NCBI RefSeq assembly: GCF_950295315.1
Contig: NC_080185.1
Span: 43,375,387-43,439,386 of the forward strand
Origin: Erinaceus europaeus
Lineage: Eukaryota > Chordata > Mammalia > Eulipotyphla > Erinaceidae
Length of the DNA stretch: 64,000 nt
Direction: 5' to 3'
Below are positions 46,280-57,640 of this stretch, one piece after another. Under the pieces are notes generated by a model. It saw only the letters and a program-made list of their open reading frames with translations, searched no databases and was not told the DNA's origin. The number at the start of each line of letters is the position of its first letter. The first letter of the stretch is position 1. The position numbers and the translations under genes were made by a program.

Positions 46280-46420
46280 GTTGGCAAGAACAGTCACCAC
46301 TATTTTGCATATGAAGAAATGGAGGCAGTGGGAGACTAAAGACATCACTTGTTCAGGGTCACAGAGTGTGTACAATCTGAAGTAGACTCGATGTTGTCAA
46401 CAGGTTCATTCTAGAGCAAT
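46280..46420 (-). repeat. MIR, reversed
   Basis: 'atgaagaaatggaggcagtg', 'ttgttcagggtcacagag' follow the reversed MIR order. Confidence 0.6.
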
Positions 46421-46587
46421 GTTGCTCAATGGTGTGAGCCACAGATGTTAATTTGAACGGGCTAATAGAGATTTCAAATGATATGTGAATCTCAATTTTA
46501 CCTGGCCCACTATACTTAAAATTTTGTTTCTACATATAACCCATATCAAACAATTCAGCTCCTTTACTTTTTGGTATATAGTCCTCA

Positions 46588-46673
46588 TATAGTTGCTGGA
46601 AAAGTCATGATGTATTTTTTTTATGTTTTTCTAGGTTAAAAAAAAGTGTCATGGCTTTTTCAACAACCCAATA
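46588..46673. mobile_element. Mariner-like MITE, 86 bp
   Basis: Nearly palindromic: left end 'agttgctggaaaagtcatga' pairs with right end 'tcatggctttttcaacaac', TA dinucleotides at both borders, AT-rich centre. Length and layout resemble MADE1-type mariner derivatives. Confidence 0.6.
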
Positions 46674-46722
46674 ATTGCATATCTACAGCAAGTCTTCATT
46701 TGGACATGTCAAACACTGTGGA

Positions 46723-46768
46723 CCTCATTAAAAGCAAACACTGACAGACCTCATGTGTCATGCTGGCC
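46723..46768 (+). repeat. 46-bp direct repeat, copy 2
   Basis: 'cctcattaaaagcaaacact' and 'gtgtcatgctggcc'. A reversed SINE-D scrap follows at 46793-46848. Confidence 0.85.
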
Positions 46769-46848
46769 CTAGCATCCCAAATTAAATTAGATCCTTGGGG
46801 TGTGACGGTCTCTTTGCATAACCACAGCGCTATATCTCCCCACCCTGC

Positions 46849-47275
<427 letters not shown>

Positions 47276-47344
47276 CTAAAAGAGGAGGGGGGGAGTAAAT
47301 AAGGATCTGGAAAACCCAATTATAGACTCAACCAGTCACAGCTC

Positions 47345-47632
47345 CAAGAGGTGGTGTAGTGGATAAAGCAACTTCCAGAGGGATAAAGAATAGGAAAACC
47401 TATCAGGGGATGGGATGGGATATGGAGTCCTGGTGGTGGGAATTGCATGGAGTTGTACCTCTCTTAGCCTATAGTTTTGTCAGTGTTTCTTTTTTATAAA
47501 TATAATTTTTTTTTAAAAAAAGCATCACACTCTCAGGCATGAGGTACTCAGTTCAAGCCCCAAGCACTGCATGTTCCAGAATGATGCTCTGGCCCACACT
47601 CTCTTCTTCTCTATAAAAAGTAAATAACCAGC
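47345..47632 (+). repeat. SINE-C split by an L1 3' end
   Basis: Left part 'gaggtggtgtagtggataaa' to 47372, right part from 'gcatcacactctcaggcatg' (47523). The insert 47373-47518 is an L1 type 1 terminus ('gataaagaataggaaa', 'tcagtgtttcttttttata'). Confidence 0.85.
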
Positions 47633-48300
47633 AGCACCCACCCATGCTCAAAACACTGCAAAAAATAGAAATAGATGGGAAATTCCTCATGATTGTGGAG
47701 TCTATATATAGCAAACCTACAGCCAACATCATACTCAACAGACAGAAGCTGAAAGCACTCTCCCTCAGATCGGGGACTAGACAGGGCTGTCCACTGTCTC
47801 CATGTCTCTTCAACATAGTATTGGAAGTTCTTGCCATAGCAGTCAGACAAGAGAAAGAAACCAAAGGAATGCAGATTGGAAGGGAAGAAGTCAAAGCTCT
47901 ATTTGGAGATGATACGATACATATCATATAAAAGTATATAGAGAAAAATCTAAAAGAATCCAGCAGAAAACTATGGGAAGTTATTAGGCAACATAGTAAG
48001 GTGTCAGGCTACAAAATCAGTGTACAAAAATCAGTAGATGCTTTATGCAAACACTAAATCTGAAGAAGACATCCAGAAATCACTTCCATTCGCTGTTGCA
48101 GCAATATCAATAAAATACTTAGGAATAAAGCTGACCAAAGAAGTGAAAGACTTGTATACTGAAAACTTTGAGTCACTATTCAATGAAATAAAAAAATGAT
48201 ACCAAGTAATGGAAAGACATTCCATGCTCATGGACTGGAAGAATTAATAGTATCAAATCAATACTGTCCCCAGAGTCATATACAACTTCAATGTGAATAA
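47633..48300 (+). mobile_element. L1 ORF2 reverse-transcriptase fragment
   Basis: 47644-47931 stays open and reads [20 protein letters not shown], then [20 protein letters not shown]: the L1 reverse-transcriptase palm. The catalytic motif is FGDD instead of the usual FADD. After 47931 the family pattern continues in broken frames ('aatcacttccattcgctgtt', 'aatacttaggaataaagc'). Not functional. Confidence 0.9.
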
Positions 48301-49420
48301 AAGCAAGAGACTAACATACTTGAATGATGACTCTTTAGTCACTATCAGGCCATCCCATCAGCTGGGGCCCTATTCGGAGAGTCCTGAGATTCCCAAACAG
48401 ACATGATGGGCCTAGACCTCGAATAAATCTCTCTCCCCAATATGACCAGTCATCTCTATCAGGAACAACATAATAGACCCCTTTGTGGGCCACCATAGGA
48501 CCTTGCCTTCAACTTGGATCACCAATGGTAGAGAATGTTCCATCCTCTGAAGGGAGAATGGACAACATACTCTCTATGCTCCACCCAAGGAAGATGGGTC
48601 CGAAATTGGGGCAACTTGGAATGTTCCTACTCATGACCACAGAATGTGAGCTCAGATCTACGGGGATGCAGAGGTCACATAGGCTCCTAAGCTGAATATG
48701 GACCCCAGATCAGATCAAATCAATGGAATTTACAGTCAACAATATTTGTACACCTTTCCCATATTTGGGAGCTACTCTCTTCCCTGATCCAGCATTCTAG
48801 TCCTTTTTCCAGCTATGGCATCATCTTCCCAGACAATAACGTGGATCCACCTGCATATCAGATGTCAGGCTCAGGTGAAAAACAAAACAAACAAACAAAC
48901 AAAAAAACTAGTATAGTCACAGGCCCTTTGGAATAGAACTAAAATAGGCCTACTAGCTATCTACAAACTATCTGCCCCCAACTCTTTATCTGTACTATTC
49001 CAGCCTTTAGGTTCATGTTTAATCAACAACTTGTTTGGCTTTATATGTTAACTCTCTTTTCAGCCACCAGGTTCCATATGCTAACATGATGCCAACCAGA
49101 CTTCCCTGGACAGACAACCCCACCAGTGTGTCCTGGAGACCCACTCCCCCAGAGCCCTGCCCCACTAGGGAAAGAGAAAGACAGGGTAGGAGTATGGATC
49201 AACCTGTCAATGCCCATGTTCAGTGGGGAAGCAAGTACAGAAGCCACCCGTAATGACCCTGGGTCCATACTCCCAAAGGAATAAAGAATAAGAAAGCTAT
49301 CAGGGGAGGGGATGAGATGCGGATTTCTGGTGGGAATTGTGTGGAGTTGTACCCCTCTTACCTTCTTACCTTTTGGTTTTGTCAGTGTTTCCTTTTTATA
49401 AAAAAAAAACTAGTAAATAA
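48301..49420 (+). mobile_element. L1 type 1 3' region, long copy
   Basis: 'aaatctctctccccaatatg', 'gtacacctttcccatatttg', 'ggccctttggaatagaacta' and tail 'tgtcagtgtttccttttta'. The C-terminal part of ORF2 between this and 47633-48300 is missing. Confidence 0.85.
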
Positions 49421-49752
49421 ATCTTTAAAAAAAAAAATCAACCATTCAAGTCAAAACTAAAATTCAAGTCAGCTAAAACCATCATAGGAGTTTCGAGGGT
49501 ATAAAATTACCATAAGGTCAGGGCTCTGTTCTCAAAAGAACCCAAGCAAGTGAAAAACATGAAGGCCAGCACACATCACTGTCAAAACTATTCAAGATCT
49601 AAGTCAGTGCAGAAAGAAATACTGGCTATAAGTGCTACAGATCTGAGAAGAGCTTCATGGTGGTCTGAAACCATGATAACATGTTTCCTAGAACATATAT
49701 TAAACTTATGGATGACAGGCAGGTCTAATTTCGGCCTTAAAATGGGAATGAT
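49421..49752. other. Intron sequence, nothing recognised
   Basis: Unassigned. Confidence 0.45.
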
Positions 49753-49987
49753 CAGGAGCTGGGAGTTAGCTCACTGAGTAGAGAACACACTCAACTTTGC
49801 ATGAGAACCTGAGTTCGAGCCCTCAGTCACCACAAGAGCATCACCTAAGGGCAGCTTCCCGAATAGTGGAGTAGTGGTGTGGGGTAGCTCCTTTCTCTGT
49901 CTCTTACCCTCTATCTGAAAAGAGTGCACTGGGAATGGTGGAGTCATGTAGGTGCAAAACCTCAGTGGAAATACTGGCAGAAAAAAA
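49753..49987 (+). repeat. SINE-B/ext, divergent
   Basis: 'agctgggagttagctcactg', 'ctgagttcgagccctcag', extension 'gggaatggtggagtcatg'. Confidence 0.65.
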
Positions 49988-50104
49988 TGGGAAAGACAAT
50001 ATGAATTTTGCTTTATATTTAATTAGTATATTATGAATGCCCAGATGCTGAGAAAATTATAGTGGGACTCTATTCAGCAAAAAGTTGATCTTTTAATAAA
50101 ATGG

Positions 50105-50650
50105 GGTATAGCTATGGGCCCTTTGAAATATAACTAAAATATGCCTACTATCTATTGACAAAATGGAGGACACCCCCCACACACTTCATCTGCACTATTC
50201 CAGCCTTTAGGTCCATTATTGGTCAACAATTTGTTTGGCTTTGTATGTTAACTCTCTTTTCAGCCCCCAGGTTTCAGATGCTAGCAGGATGCAGACCAGA
50301 CTTCCCCGGAAAGACAACCCCACCAATGTACCTTGGAGCTCTGCTTCCCCAGGGCCCTTCCCCACTAGGGAAAGAGCTCTCTTTTGAGGTTGGGAGTATG
50401 GATAGACCTGTTAACACCCATGTTCAGCGGGTAAGCAATTACAGAAACCAGACCTTCAACCTTCTGCATCCCACAATGACCTTGGGTCCATACTCCCAGA
50501 GTGGTAAAGAATAGGAAAGCTATTCTTGGGTCCATATTCCCAGAGGAGGGGATGGGATACGGAGGTCTGGTGGTGGGAATTGTACGAGGTTGTAGCCCTC
50601 TTATCCTATGGTTTTGTCAATGTTTCCATTTTATAAATAAAAAAAATTAA
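50105..50650 (+). mobile_element. L1 type 1 3' region with an internal duplication
   Basis: 'gggccctttgaaatataac' to 'tgtcaatgtttccattttat'. 'cttgggtccatactcccaga' recurs at about 50525 as 'cttgggtccatattcccaga'. Confidence 0.85.
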
Positions 50651-50821
50651 AGTAAAATAAAATATTGGGGTATACATGAAGCACACACAGAGAGAAAGAT
50701 ATACAAACATATTTTCTGTTCATAAACAGTGCTGAATAAGATAGAGTTTGGTACGGGAAAAGAGTACAGAAGTAATGAACTAATCCCCAAAACAGCCAGG
50801 TGGCTATTACTTTAAGGGGGG

Positions 50822-50847
50822 TTTGTTTGTTTGTTTGTTTGTTTGTT
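50822..50847. repeat. (GTTT)n
   Basis: Six to seven GTTT units. Confidence 0.9.
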
Positions 50848-50859
50848 GGGTTATGACAA

Positions 50860-51035
50860 GGGCTTCACTGTTTCAAGCTGACTTTTTTTTTTCCAGAGAG
50901 GCAGAGATGATAGAGAGAATGTGTAAGAGACCATAGCACTGACGCTTCCTCCAGTGCAGTGAAGACCAGGCTCAAACCTGGGTCATGTCCATCGCAAAGT
51001 AGGTACACTAGCCAGGTGAGCTATCTTGCTGGCCC
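50860..51035 (-). repeat. SINE-F
   Basis: 'cttcctccagtgcagtgaag', 'gggtcatgtccatcgcaaag', 'gagctatcttgctggccc'. 'ttactttaagg' flanks both sides. Confidence 0.85.
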
Positions 51036-51126
51036 GGTTACTTTAAGGCTGTCTACTTGGTGGTGCATATATATAACATCAGACTGTCATCATCTCTCAT
51101 GGTTACACATCTATTCAAACAGTAAA

Positions 51127-51337
51127 TTTTTTTCTTTATTGAGGGGATTAATGGTTTACGGTCAGCAGTAAAATACAGCAGTTTGTACATGAGTAACATT
51201 TCTCAGCTTTCCACATAACAACTCAACCCCTCTCTAGGTTCTCCTTTACCATCATGTTCCAGGACCTGATCCCTCACCCTACCTCTACCCCATTGTCTTT
51301 TACTTTGGTGCAATACACCAAACCCAGTCCAAGTTCA
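51127..51337 (-). mobile_element. L1 type 2 3' end, reversed
   Basis: 'tttattgaggggattaatgg', 'catcatgttccaggacctg', 'ttttactttggtgcaatac'. TSD 'agcagtaaacttttt'-like on both sides. Confidence 0.85.
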
Positions 51338-51427
51338 AGCAGTAAACTTTTTTAGGGTACACAGTAACAGATGTTTCTTTGGGAGTGTAAAGCTAGAGGG
51401 TCATCTTTCAAAAGTATTTCTTGGGAA

Positions 51428-51755
51428 CCTGGAATGCATCATGAATCCACCGCTCCTGGAGGCCATTTTTTCCCACCTTTTGTTGCCCTTGTTGTTGTAG
51501 CCTCGTTGTGGTTCTTATTATTGCCATTGTTGATGTTGTTCCTTGTTGGATAGGACAGAGAGAAATGGAGAGAGGAGGGGAAAACAGAGAGGGGGAGAGA
51601 AAGTCAGACACCTGCAGACCTGCTTCACCACTTGTGAAGTGACTCCCCTGCAGGTGGGGAGCGGGGGGAGGGGGGGTCGAGGCAGGATCCTTATGCCGGT
51701 CCCTGCGCTTTGCGCCACATGCGCTTAACCCACTGCGCCACCGCCCGACCCCCCC
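51428..51755 (-). repeat. SINE-A/ext
   Basis: 'catgaatccaccgctcctgg', 'ttttgttgcccttgttgttg', head ending 'caccgcccgacccccc'. Confidence 0.85.
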
Positions 51756-51756
51756 T

Positions 51757-52018
51757 TCCTTTCTTTCTTTGTTCTTTTTTTTTTTCTTAGATAGAAGGTG
51801 GGAGGTAGAAAGGGTGAAAATGGAAGAATAGAGAGACGGAGAAAGGGAAAAAGGAAGAGAGGGAGAGGGAGAGAGAAAGGGGGAGGAGGCAACATCACAG
51901 CACTGTTTCACTGCCTGTGAAATTTCCCCTTTGCATGCTGCTTCATGTGGTAGTCAGGGACATGAACCTGGGTCCTTATAAAGGGTGCACTCTACTGGAT
52001 TGACCGTCTCCTAACCCT
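51757..52018 (-). repeat. SINE-G
   Basis: Purine block 51790-51890, 'tgctgcttcatgtggtagtc', head ending 'ccgtctcctaaccc'. Confidence 0.65.
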
Positions 52019-52200
52019 TACCACACTACATGTATTATTATTTTTAGTTTATTTTCCCCAAGCCATTTATTATTTGGGATTAATAGTGGTTTCCAAGATT
52101 GTAAGATTATAAGGTATAGTTCCTCACCATACTGACCATAAAAGTTCTGTGCCTCTCCACTCCCCCAAGATACCACACTACTTTTAAAAAAAGGTTTCTT
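52019..52200 (-). mobile_element. L1 3' tail-like fragment, reversed
   Basis: 'gggattaatagtggtttcca', 'gattgtaagattataagg'; similar to 4257-4330. Confidence 0.45.
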
Positions 52201-52683
52201 CCTGACCACACTTACACATTCTTAACAAAAAAACTCTCTTCTGTTCCTTCCATGCTTCCTCACTGACCACATAATGCAGTCTGATCCCGCAGGTGACAAC
52301 AATCTCTTTCCCATTCACCTCTTTGTCCATAGCTCTTGCTGAGTCCATGCTATATCCTTGCTCCGCTGCTGACTAAACTCTAGCATTTCCCTTCCTTTTC
52401 CTGCCCACACTGTCTTCTCGGCATGGACTTTAATTCTAATCCTTGTGAGTCTTTGTCTAAATAGGTTTTTCTCTACTAGGCAGTAAACACTTATGGATTT
52501 AATTCCTGAAAGTGTCCAGCACAGGAAATTCTACCCAGTAACCACTGAATGAATCACCTCTGAATCTTCTTTCCTTAGATTCTTGAGACATGTTTACACT
52601 GAATTCAGTTTCCCATATGTTTGTTTATTCAAAATTTATACTGAAGAGTGGTCACCAAACAAGCTTTAAATTCAGCTACTTTG
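52201..52683. other. Intron sequence, possibly L2-like
   Basis: The part ending 'accactgaatgaatcacc' looks like a decayed L2 3' end; not confirmed. Confidence 0.35.
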
Positions 52684-52732
52684 GGGGCTGGGCAGTGGCA
52701 CACCTGGCTAAGCACACGTTACCATGTGCAAT
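52684..52732 (+). repeat. SINE-B head only
   Basis: 'ggggctgggcagtggcacac' and 'gcacacgttaccatgtgca', then the element stops. Confidence 0.75.
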
Positions 52733-52793
52733 TAAATATAGTAATTAAATGTATCAAGTTATCATATGAATAGTGAAGACAGAAAGTTTTCCA

Positions 52794-52927
52794 AAACATG
52801 ATGGCAGAAGAGGACCTAGTGTACGTTGAATTGTTATGTGGAAAACTAGAAAATATTACATATGTACAAACTATTTTACTGTTGACCGTAAACCATTAAT
52901 CCCCCAATAAAGAAATTTTTAAAAAAG
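52794..52927 (+). mobile_element. Very short L1 type 2 3' end with TSD
   Basis: 13-bp TSD 'agaaagttttcca' at 52781-52793 and 52928-52940. Body 'gatggcagaagaggacctag' to 'aatcccccaataaagaaat'. Only 134 bases long. Confidence 0.93.
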
Positions 52928-52982
52928 AGAAAGTTTTCCATAATTAGTCATTTTGTTACACTCATCAATGAACTGAATTTCT

Positions 52983-53240
52983 CTTTTTATTGATTAATTT
53001 ATTTATTCCCTTTTGTTGCCCTTGTTTTATTGTTGTTGTTATTGATGTCATTGTTGTTGGATAGGACAGAGAGAAATGGAGAGAGGAGGGGAAGACAGAG
53101 ACAGGAAGAGAAAGAGAGACACCTGCAGACCTGCTTCATCGCCTATGAAGCGACTACCCTGCAGATGGGGAGCCAAGGGCTCGAACTGGGATATTTCTGC
53201 TGGTCCTTGCTTAACCTGCTGCGCTACTGCCTGACTCCCT
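52983..53240 (-). repeat. SINE-A with perfect TSD
   Basis: 16-bp TSD 'aatgaactgaatttct' at 52967-52982 and 53241-53256. Confidence 0.95.
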
Positions 53241-53256
53241 AATGAACTGAATTTCT

Positions 53257-53642
53257 TAGCCTCTGTGGAATTGTACATATCAGAGTGGAAGGCCTGAACT
53301 GTGCCTTTCCATAATCTTAATTCTATTTTGATTTATGACACTTCTAGGTTTTAAAGCTAGAAAAAACAGACCAGAAGCAAATCTCTGCTCTTTCAGTGGT
53401 ATGTATCCATTAAAGCCTAGTTTGAGGTGTTTGTTTAAATGGGGTGACTGGACTGAAAATGTAGGCCTGACAGACACGAGTAGCATAGAAAAGACTCACT
53501 AGGACATGGCCCCAAGTGCCTACCATTTTGCAAAAAGTGACACATGATTCTGGGATTATAGAAACTTGGTCTCTTCTTTCAAAGTTCTCACTCATAACTG
53601 TGTATCCATAACTTGTATGTCTAACTTCAGCATGGTAACAGC
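53257..53642. other. Intron sequence, nothing recognised
   Basis: Unassigned. Confidence 0.45.
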
Positions 53643-53991
53643 TTTTTTTTTAACTGCCACCAGGGTTGTCGCTGGGGCTCAGTGCCAACACCACGAATCC
53701 ACTTTTCCCTGTAGCTGTATTTCCTGTTTATTATTTTTTTCTTCTTCTTTTTGTTCCTTTCTATTTCATTTGATAGGGCAGAAAGAATTTGAGAGGGGAC
53801 AGGGAGCCAGAGAAGGAGAGAGAGAAAGACTGAAAGACACCTGCAGCACTGCTTCACTGCTCATGTAAACATCCAACCCAGAGATAGGGATCGGGGGCTC
53901 AAACACGGCTCCTTGAGCGTGGTAATGTGTACGTTCAATTTTGCGTATGGTAATGTGTACGTTCAATTGGGTGTGCCAACACCCGGCCCTA
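53643..53991 (-). repeat. SINE-B/ext with duplicated head segment
   Basis: 'gccaccagggttgtcgctgg' to 'ccaacacccggccc'. 'ggtaatgtgtacgttcaatt' occurs twice in tandem (from about 53920 and 53949). Confidence 0.8.
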
Positions 53992-54494
<503 letters not shown>

Positions 54495-54842
54495 CTATGA
54501 AACATAAAAATGGAATATTTTGTAGATACAGTTTATGCCACCTACTCCAGCCCAGAATGAGAGTGCTATATATATATATATATTTTTTACCAATATCTAC
54601 TTACCAAATCACCACTTGAAAGTTTCAGAAACAAAGTTTAATTAGAAAACATGAGTTTCAACTCAGAAATCTCACACCACCACATTAGCCACACCTACAC
54701 TTAAATTCCATCATTCTGATCAGTGTGAATCAACTATTTTGCTGTTAACACACAACAAGTAGAAAATTGGTGTGGGGAAAGCATTTCCTGTCAGAGCCTG
54801 ACCACAGTTTCTCAACTAATAAAACAATTAAAAAAAAAACAC
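54495..54842. other. Intron sequence, nothing recognised
   Basis: A short (AT)n lies at about 54570. Confidence 0.45.
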
Positions 54843-55052
54843 CAACTTCTTTTATATTTTTATTTATTATTCAATAGAAACAGAAAGAAGTTGGGGAGGT
54901 AGTCAGAGAGGGAAAGAGACAGAGAGACACCTGCAGTCCTGTTTCACCATTTGTGAAGCTTTCCCCCTGCAAGTGGGACCAAGGACTTGATCCTGGGTCC
55001 TTGTGCACTATAATGTGTGTGCCTAACCAGCTGTGCTACTGCCTCCCCCCCA
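54843..55052 (-). repeat. SINE-B
   Basis: 'ttattcaatagaaacagaaa', 'tgcagtcctgtttcacc', head ending 'ctactgcctcccccc'. Confidence 0.75.
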
Positions 55053-55082
55053 TAATAAATCAATAAACTAAAAATGAATATA

Positions 55083-55310
55083 AGGTGGGGCTTGGTGATG
55101 GTGAATCTGGTAAATCATACACATTATAGTATGCAAGGGCCTGGGCTCAAGTCCCTGGTTCCCATCTGCAGGGGAGAAGCTTTATGAGTGGTGAAGCAGT
55201 GCTGTGGGTGCCCACCTGCCTCTCCCTTTCCTTTCTCCCCTTCTACCTCCTCCGTACCTCTCACTTTTACTATCTTTTTTTCTCTATCCAAAAGAAATAA
55301 AAATATTTCA
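55083..55310 (+). repeat. SINE-B
   Basis: 'ggtggggcttggtgatggtg' to 'tctctatccaaaagaaata'. Confidence 0.75.
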
Positions 55311-55489
55311 CAAATAATGTTTAAAAATATATTACAACTTAAAAATGGACATAAGACAATCAGTGTTTGTATTTTCCTGAGGGAAACTAAATAATCTAAA
55401 ATTTAAGGAAACTCAATTTTATTTTTTAGCCCCCCCACCCCGAGCCTGCTGTCCATTTTTATTTTTAAAATCTATTACTTGACTTATTT

Positions 55490-55788
55490 GCTATTTATTT
55501 ATTTATTTAGCCTCCAAGGTTATTGCTGGGACTTGGTACTGACACTATAAACCCACTGCTCCTGGTGGCCATTTTTTTCTTGTTTCATTGGCTAGGACAG
55601 AGAAACTGAGAGGGGAGGTGGGGATAGAGAGGAGGAGAGAAAAAGAAGACACCTGAAGACCTGCTTCGCCACTTGTGAAGCGCCCCCACCCCCTCCGCGC
55701 AGGTGGGGAGCTGGGGGCTCAAACCTGGATCCTTGTGCTTAGTACTATGTGCACTTAACTGAGTGTGCTACTGTTCAGCACCCCGCTT
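55490..55788 (-). repeat. SINE-B/ext
   Basis: 'gcctccaaggttattgctgg', 'cattggctaggacagagaaa', head ending 'ctactgttcagcacccc'. Confidence 0.8.
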
Positions 55789-55799
55789 AATCTCTCTCT

Positions 55800-56107
55800 C
55801 TTTTTTAAAATTGCTACCAGGGTTATTTCTGGGGTTTGGTACCTGCATGATGAATACACCGCTCCTGAAGGGTTTCCACAGTGTAGTGTAGTGGTTATCA
55901 CATTCGCCTCACACCCCTCCTGGAAGCCCCCTCCCCCTTTTAAAATTATTTTATAGTATAGAGAGAAACTTAGAGAGGAGGAGAAGATAGACATGAGGGA
56001 GAGACACCTGCAGGCCTGATTCACTGCAAGTAGGGAGTGGGGTTTGAACCTGGGTCTTAAAGCATGGTAATGTGTGTGATCAACCGGATGCACTACCACC
56101 CAGTCCC
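55800..56107 (-). repeat. SINE-B/ext carrying a tRNA-Val insertion
   Basis: 'gctaccagggttatttctgg' to 'gatgaatacaccgctcctga' (55869), then the insertion, then 'ctcctggaagccccctc', 'agtatagagagaaactt' and a head ending 'accacccagtcccc'. Confidence 0.82.
55872..55914 (+). pseudogene. Retro-inserted 5' half of a tRNA-Val
   Basis: Starts GTTTCC, contains TGTAGTGGTTATCAC and TTCGCCTCACAC, which is the 5' half of vertebrate tRNA-Val(CAC) from its first base to just past the CAC anticodon. It differs by a 5-base duplication of the D-arm start (GTAGT) and by two G-to-A changes at CpG sites. No 3' half follows. 'ctcctgaag' (55862-55870) and 'ctcctggaag' (55917-55926) flank it like a TSD. The family match is from memory of the tRNA sequence. 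Confidence 0.85.
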
Positions 56108-56124
56108 CTCTTATTCTTATTTTC

Positions 56125-56363
56125 TAATTTAATTTTGCCACCAGGGTTATCAGTGGGGTTCAGTACCTGCACAACAACTCCACCATTCCTGGCCACTCTT
56201 TTTTCGTTTTCCTTTCTGATAGAGACAGAGAGAGAAATAGGGTGGGGAAGAGAGAAAGAGACTCTTGAAGCACTGCTCCACGACTCTTGAAGCTTCCCTC
56301 CTGTAGGTGGGGACCAGTGTTTTGAACCTGTGATCAACTACCGGGTAAGTCACAACCCAGCCC
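56125..56363 (-). repeat. SINE-B/ext
   Basis: 'gccaccagggttatcagtgg', 'tgatagagacagagagaga', head ending 'cacaacccagcccc'. Third reversed extension-bearing SINE in a row. Confidence 0.8.
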
Positions 56364-56388
56364 CACTTAACAGTTAAAAGTATGTTTA

Positions 56389-56628
56389 CGGGAGTCGGGC
56401 AGTAGTGTAGTGGGTTAAGCGCAGGTGGCGCAAAGCACAAGGACCGGCTTAAGAAACCCGGTTCCAGCCCCTGGCTCCCCATCTGCAGGGGAGTCACTTC
56501 ACAAGCAGTGAAGCAGGTCTGCAGGTATCTTTTTCTCCCCCTCTCTGTGTTCCCCTCCTCTCTCAGTTTCTCTCTGTCTTATCCAACAATGACATTAATA
56601 ACAACAATGGCTACAACAATAAAAAAGT
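56389..56628 (+). repeat. SINE-A
   Basis: 'ggcagtagtgtagtgggtta' to 'caatggctacaacaataaa'. 'aaagtatgtttac' and 'aaagtatatttac' flank it. Confidence 0.88.
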
Positions 56629-57003
56629 ATATTTACTATGTTTTGTCACTGTTAACAAATTAAGCCCTCCATGAACATAAGCCCTCCACGAACAGAGAAT
56701 AAAGAGGCATGGCAACAAGCTGTACCCACTGTTTAAATAAGTGCCCCTTCAGAGAAACACAAAAAGTAACAAATTGTAAAACAACAAAATCTAATGACCT
56801 GCTCATCTTAAAAAAAAAATGTAATGATTAACTTCTTCAGTCCTATTATCCTGTTCAAGAAATTCATTAGATGGTTACAATTTGGCCAAAAATAACAACA
56901 AAAGAAAACAGCATACAAAGTTGTGACAGACCTAGTAGTAATCAACAGCCAGAATCTCTGAATGGTGTTACAATATTTCTGGCTCTTTCTTCATCTACTT
57001 GCA
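56629..57003. other. Intron sequence, nothing recognised
   Basis: A small tandem, 'ataagccctccatgaac' / 'ataagccctccacgaac', sits at about 56672. Confidence 0.45.
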
Positions 57004-57114
57004 AAAGCATGATACAGTGATGCGAAGTGTGGACTTCGGTGATACCTGGCTTCGATCTGAATTCTAACTGACAGCTATGTGGCATGAACTCATCTGTGAA
57101 GCACAATTTACTCT

Positions 57115-57256
57115 TTTTTTTTTTTTTTGAAAGAGACAGAAAGGTGAAGAGGATATAGGAGAAAAGAGACTTCAGTGCTATAGGGGCTGGGCTCAGCCCT
57201 GGGTCATGCACATGCCAAAGTAGCTCATCATCCAAGTGAGCAACTTCACTGGCCCA
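57115..57256 (-). repeat. SINE-F inside the MIR
   Basis: 'gaaagagacagaaaggtgaa', 'gggtcatgcacatgccaaag', 'gagcaacttcactggccc'. Confidence 0.8.
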
Positions 57257-57283
57257 GTTTCCTCATTTTAAGTGGAAATAATG

Positions 57284-57579
57284 GGGGCTAGGTGGTGGTG
57301 CACCCGGTTAAGAACACATAGCACTATGTGCAATGGATCTTGCGCAAGGATCCGACGGCCAGCCCCCAACCCCCACTGATCCCCACCTGCAGGGGGCACA
57401 CTTCACAAGTGGTGAAGCAGGTCTGCAGGTGTCTTTCCTTCTCCCTCTCTATCTCCCCTCCCCTCTTAATGTCTCTCTGTCCTATCCAATAAAGTGGAAA
57501 AGGGGGGAAAAAAAGGCCACCGGGAGTGGTGGATTTGCAGTGCAGGCATCAAGCTCCAAGTATAACCCTGGGGGGGGGG
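57284..57579 (+). repeat. SINE-B/ext inside the MIR, perfect TSD
   Basis: 13-bp TSD 'agtggaaataatg' at 57271-57283 and 57580-57592. Confidence 0.95.
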
Positions 57580-57640
57580 AGTGGAAATAATGACAATAAC
57601 TATATCCTAGAGCTATCAGAAGGCTTAAGTGAGAGATCAT

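Larger units (their letters stand above)
57004..57640 (+). repeat. MIR split by two SINEs
   Basis: 'gcgaagtgtggacttcggtg', 'tggcttcgatctgaattc', then 'agtttcctcattttaagtgg' (57257) and 'gacaataactatatcctag' (57592) are consecutive parts of a sense MIR. Confidence 0.7.

Noticed and set aside
51408..51911. 167-codon minus-strand frame
   Set aside because: Read-through of SINE-A/ext and SINE-G sequence.
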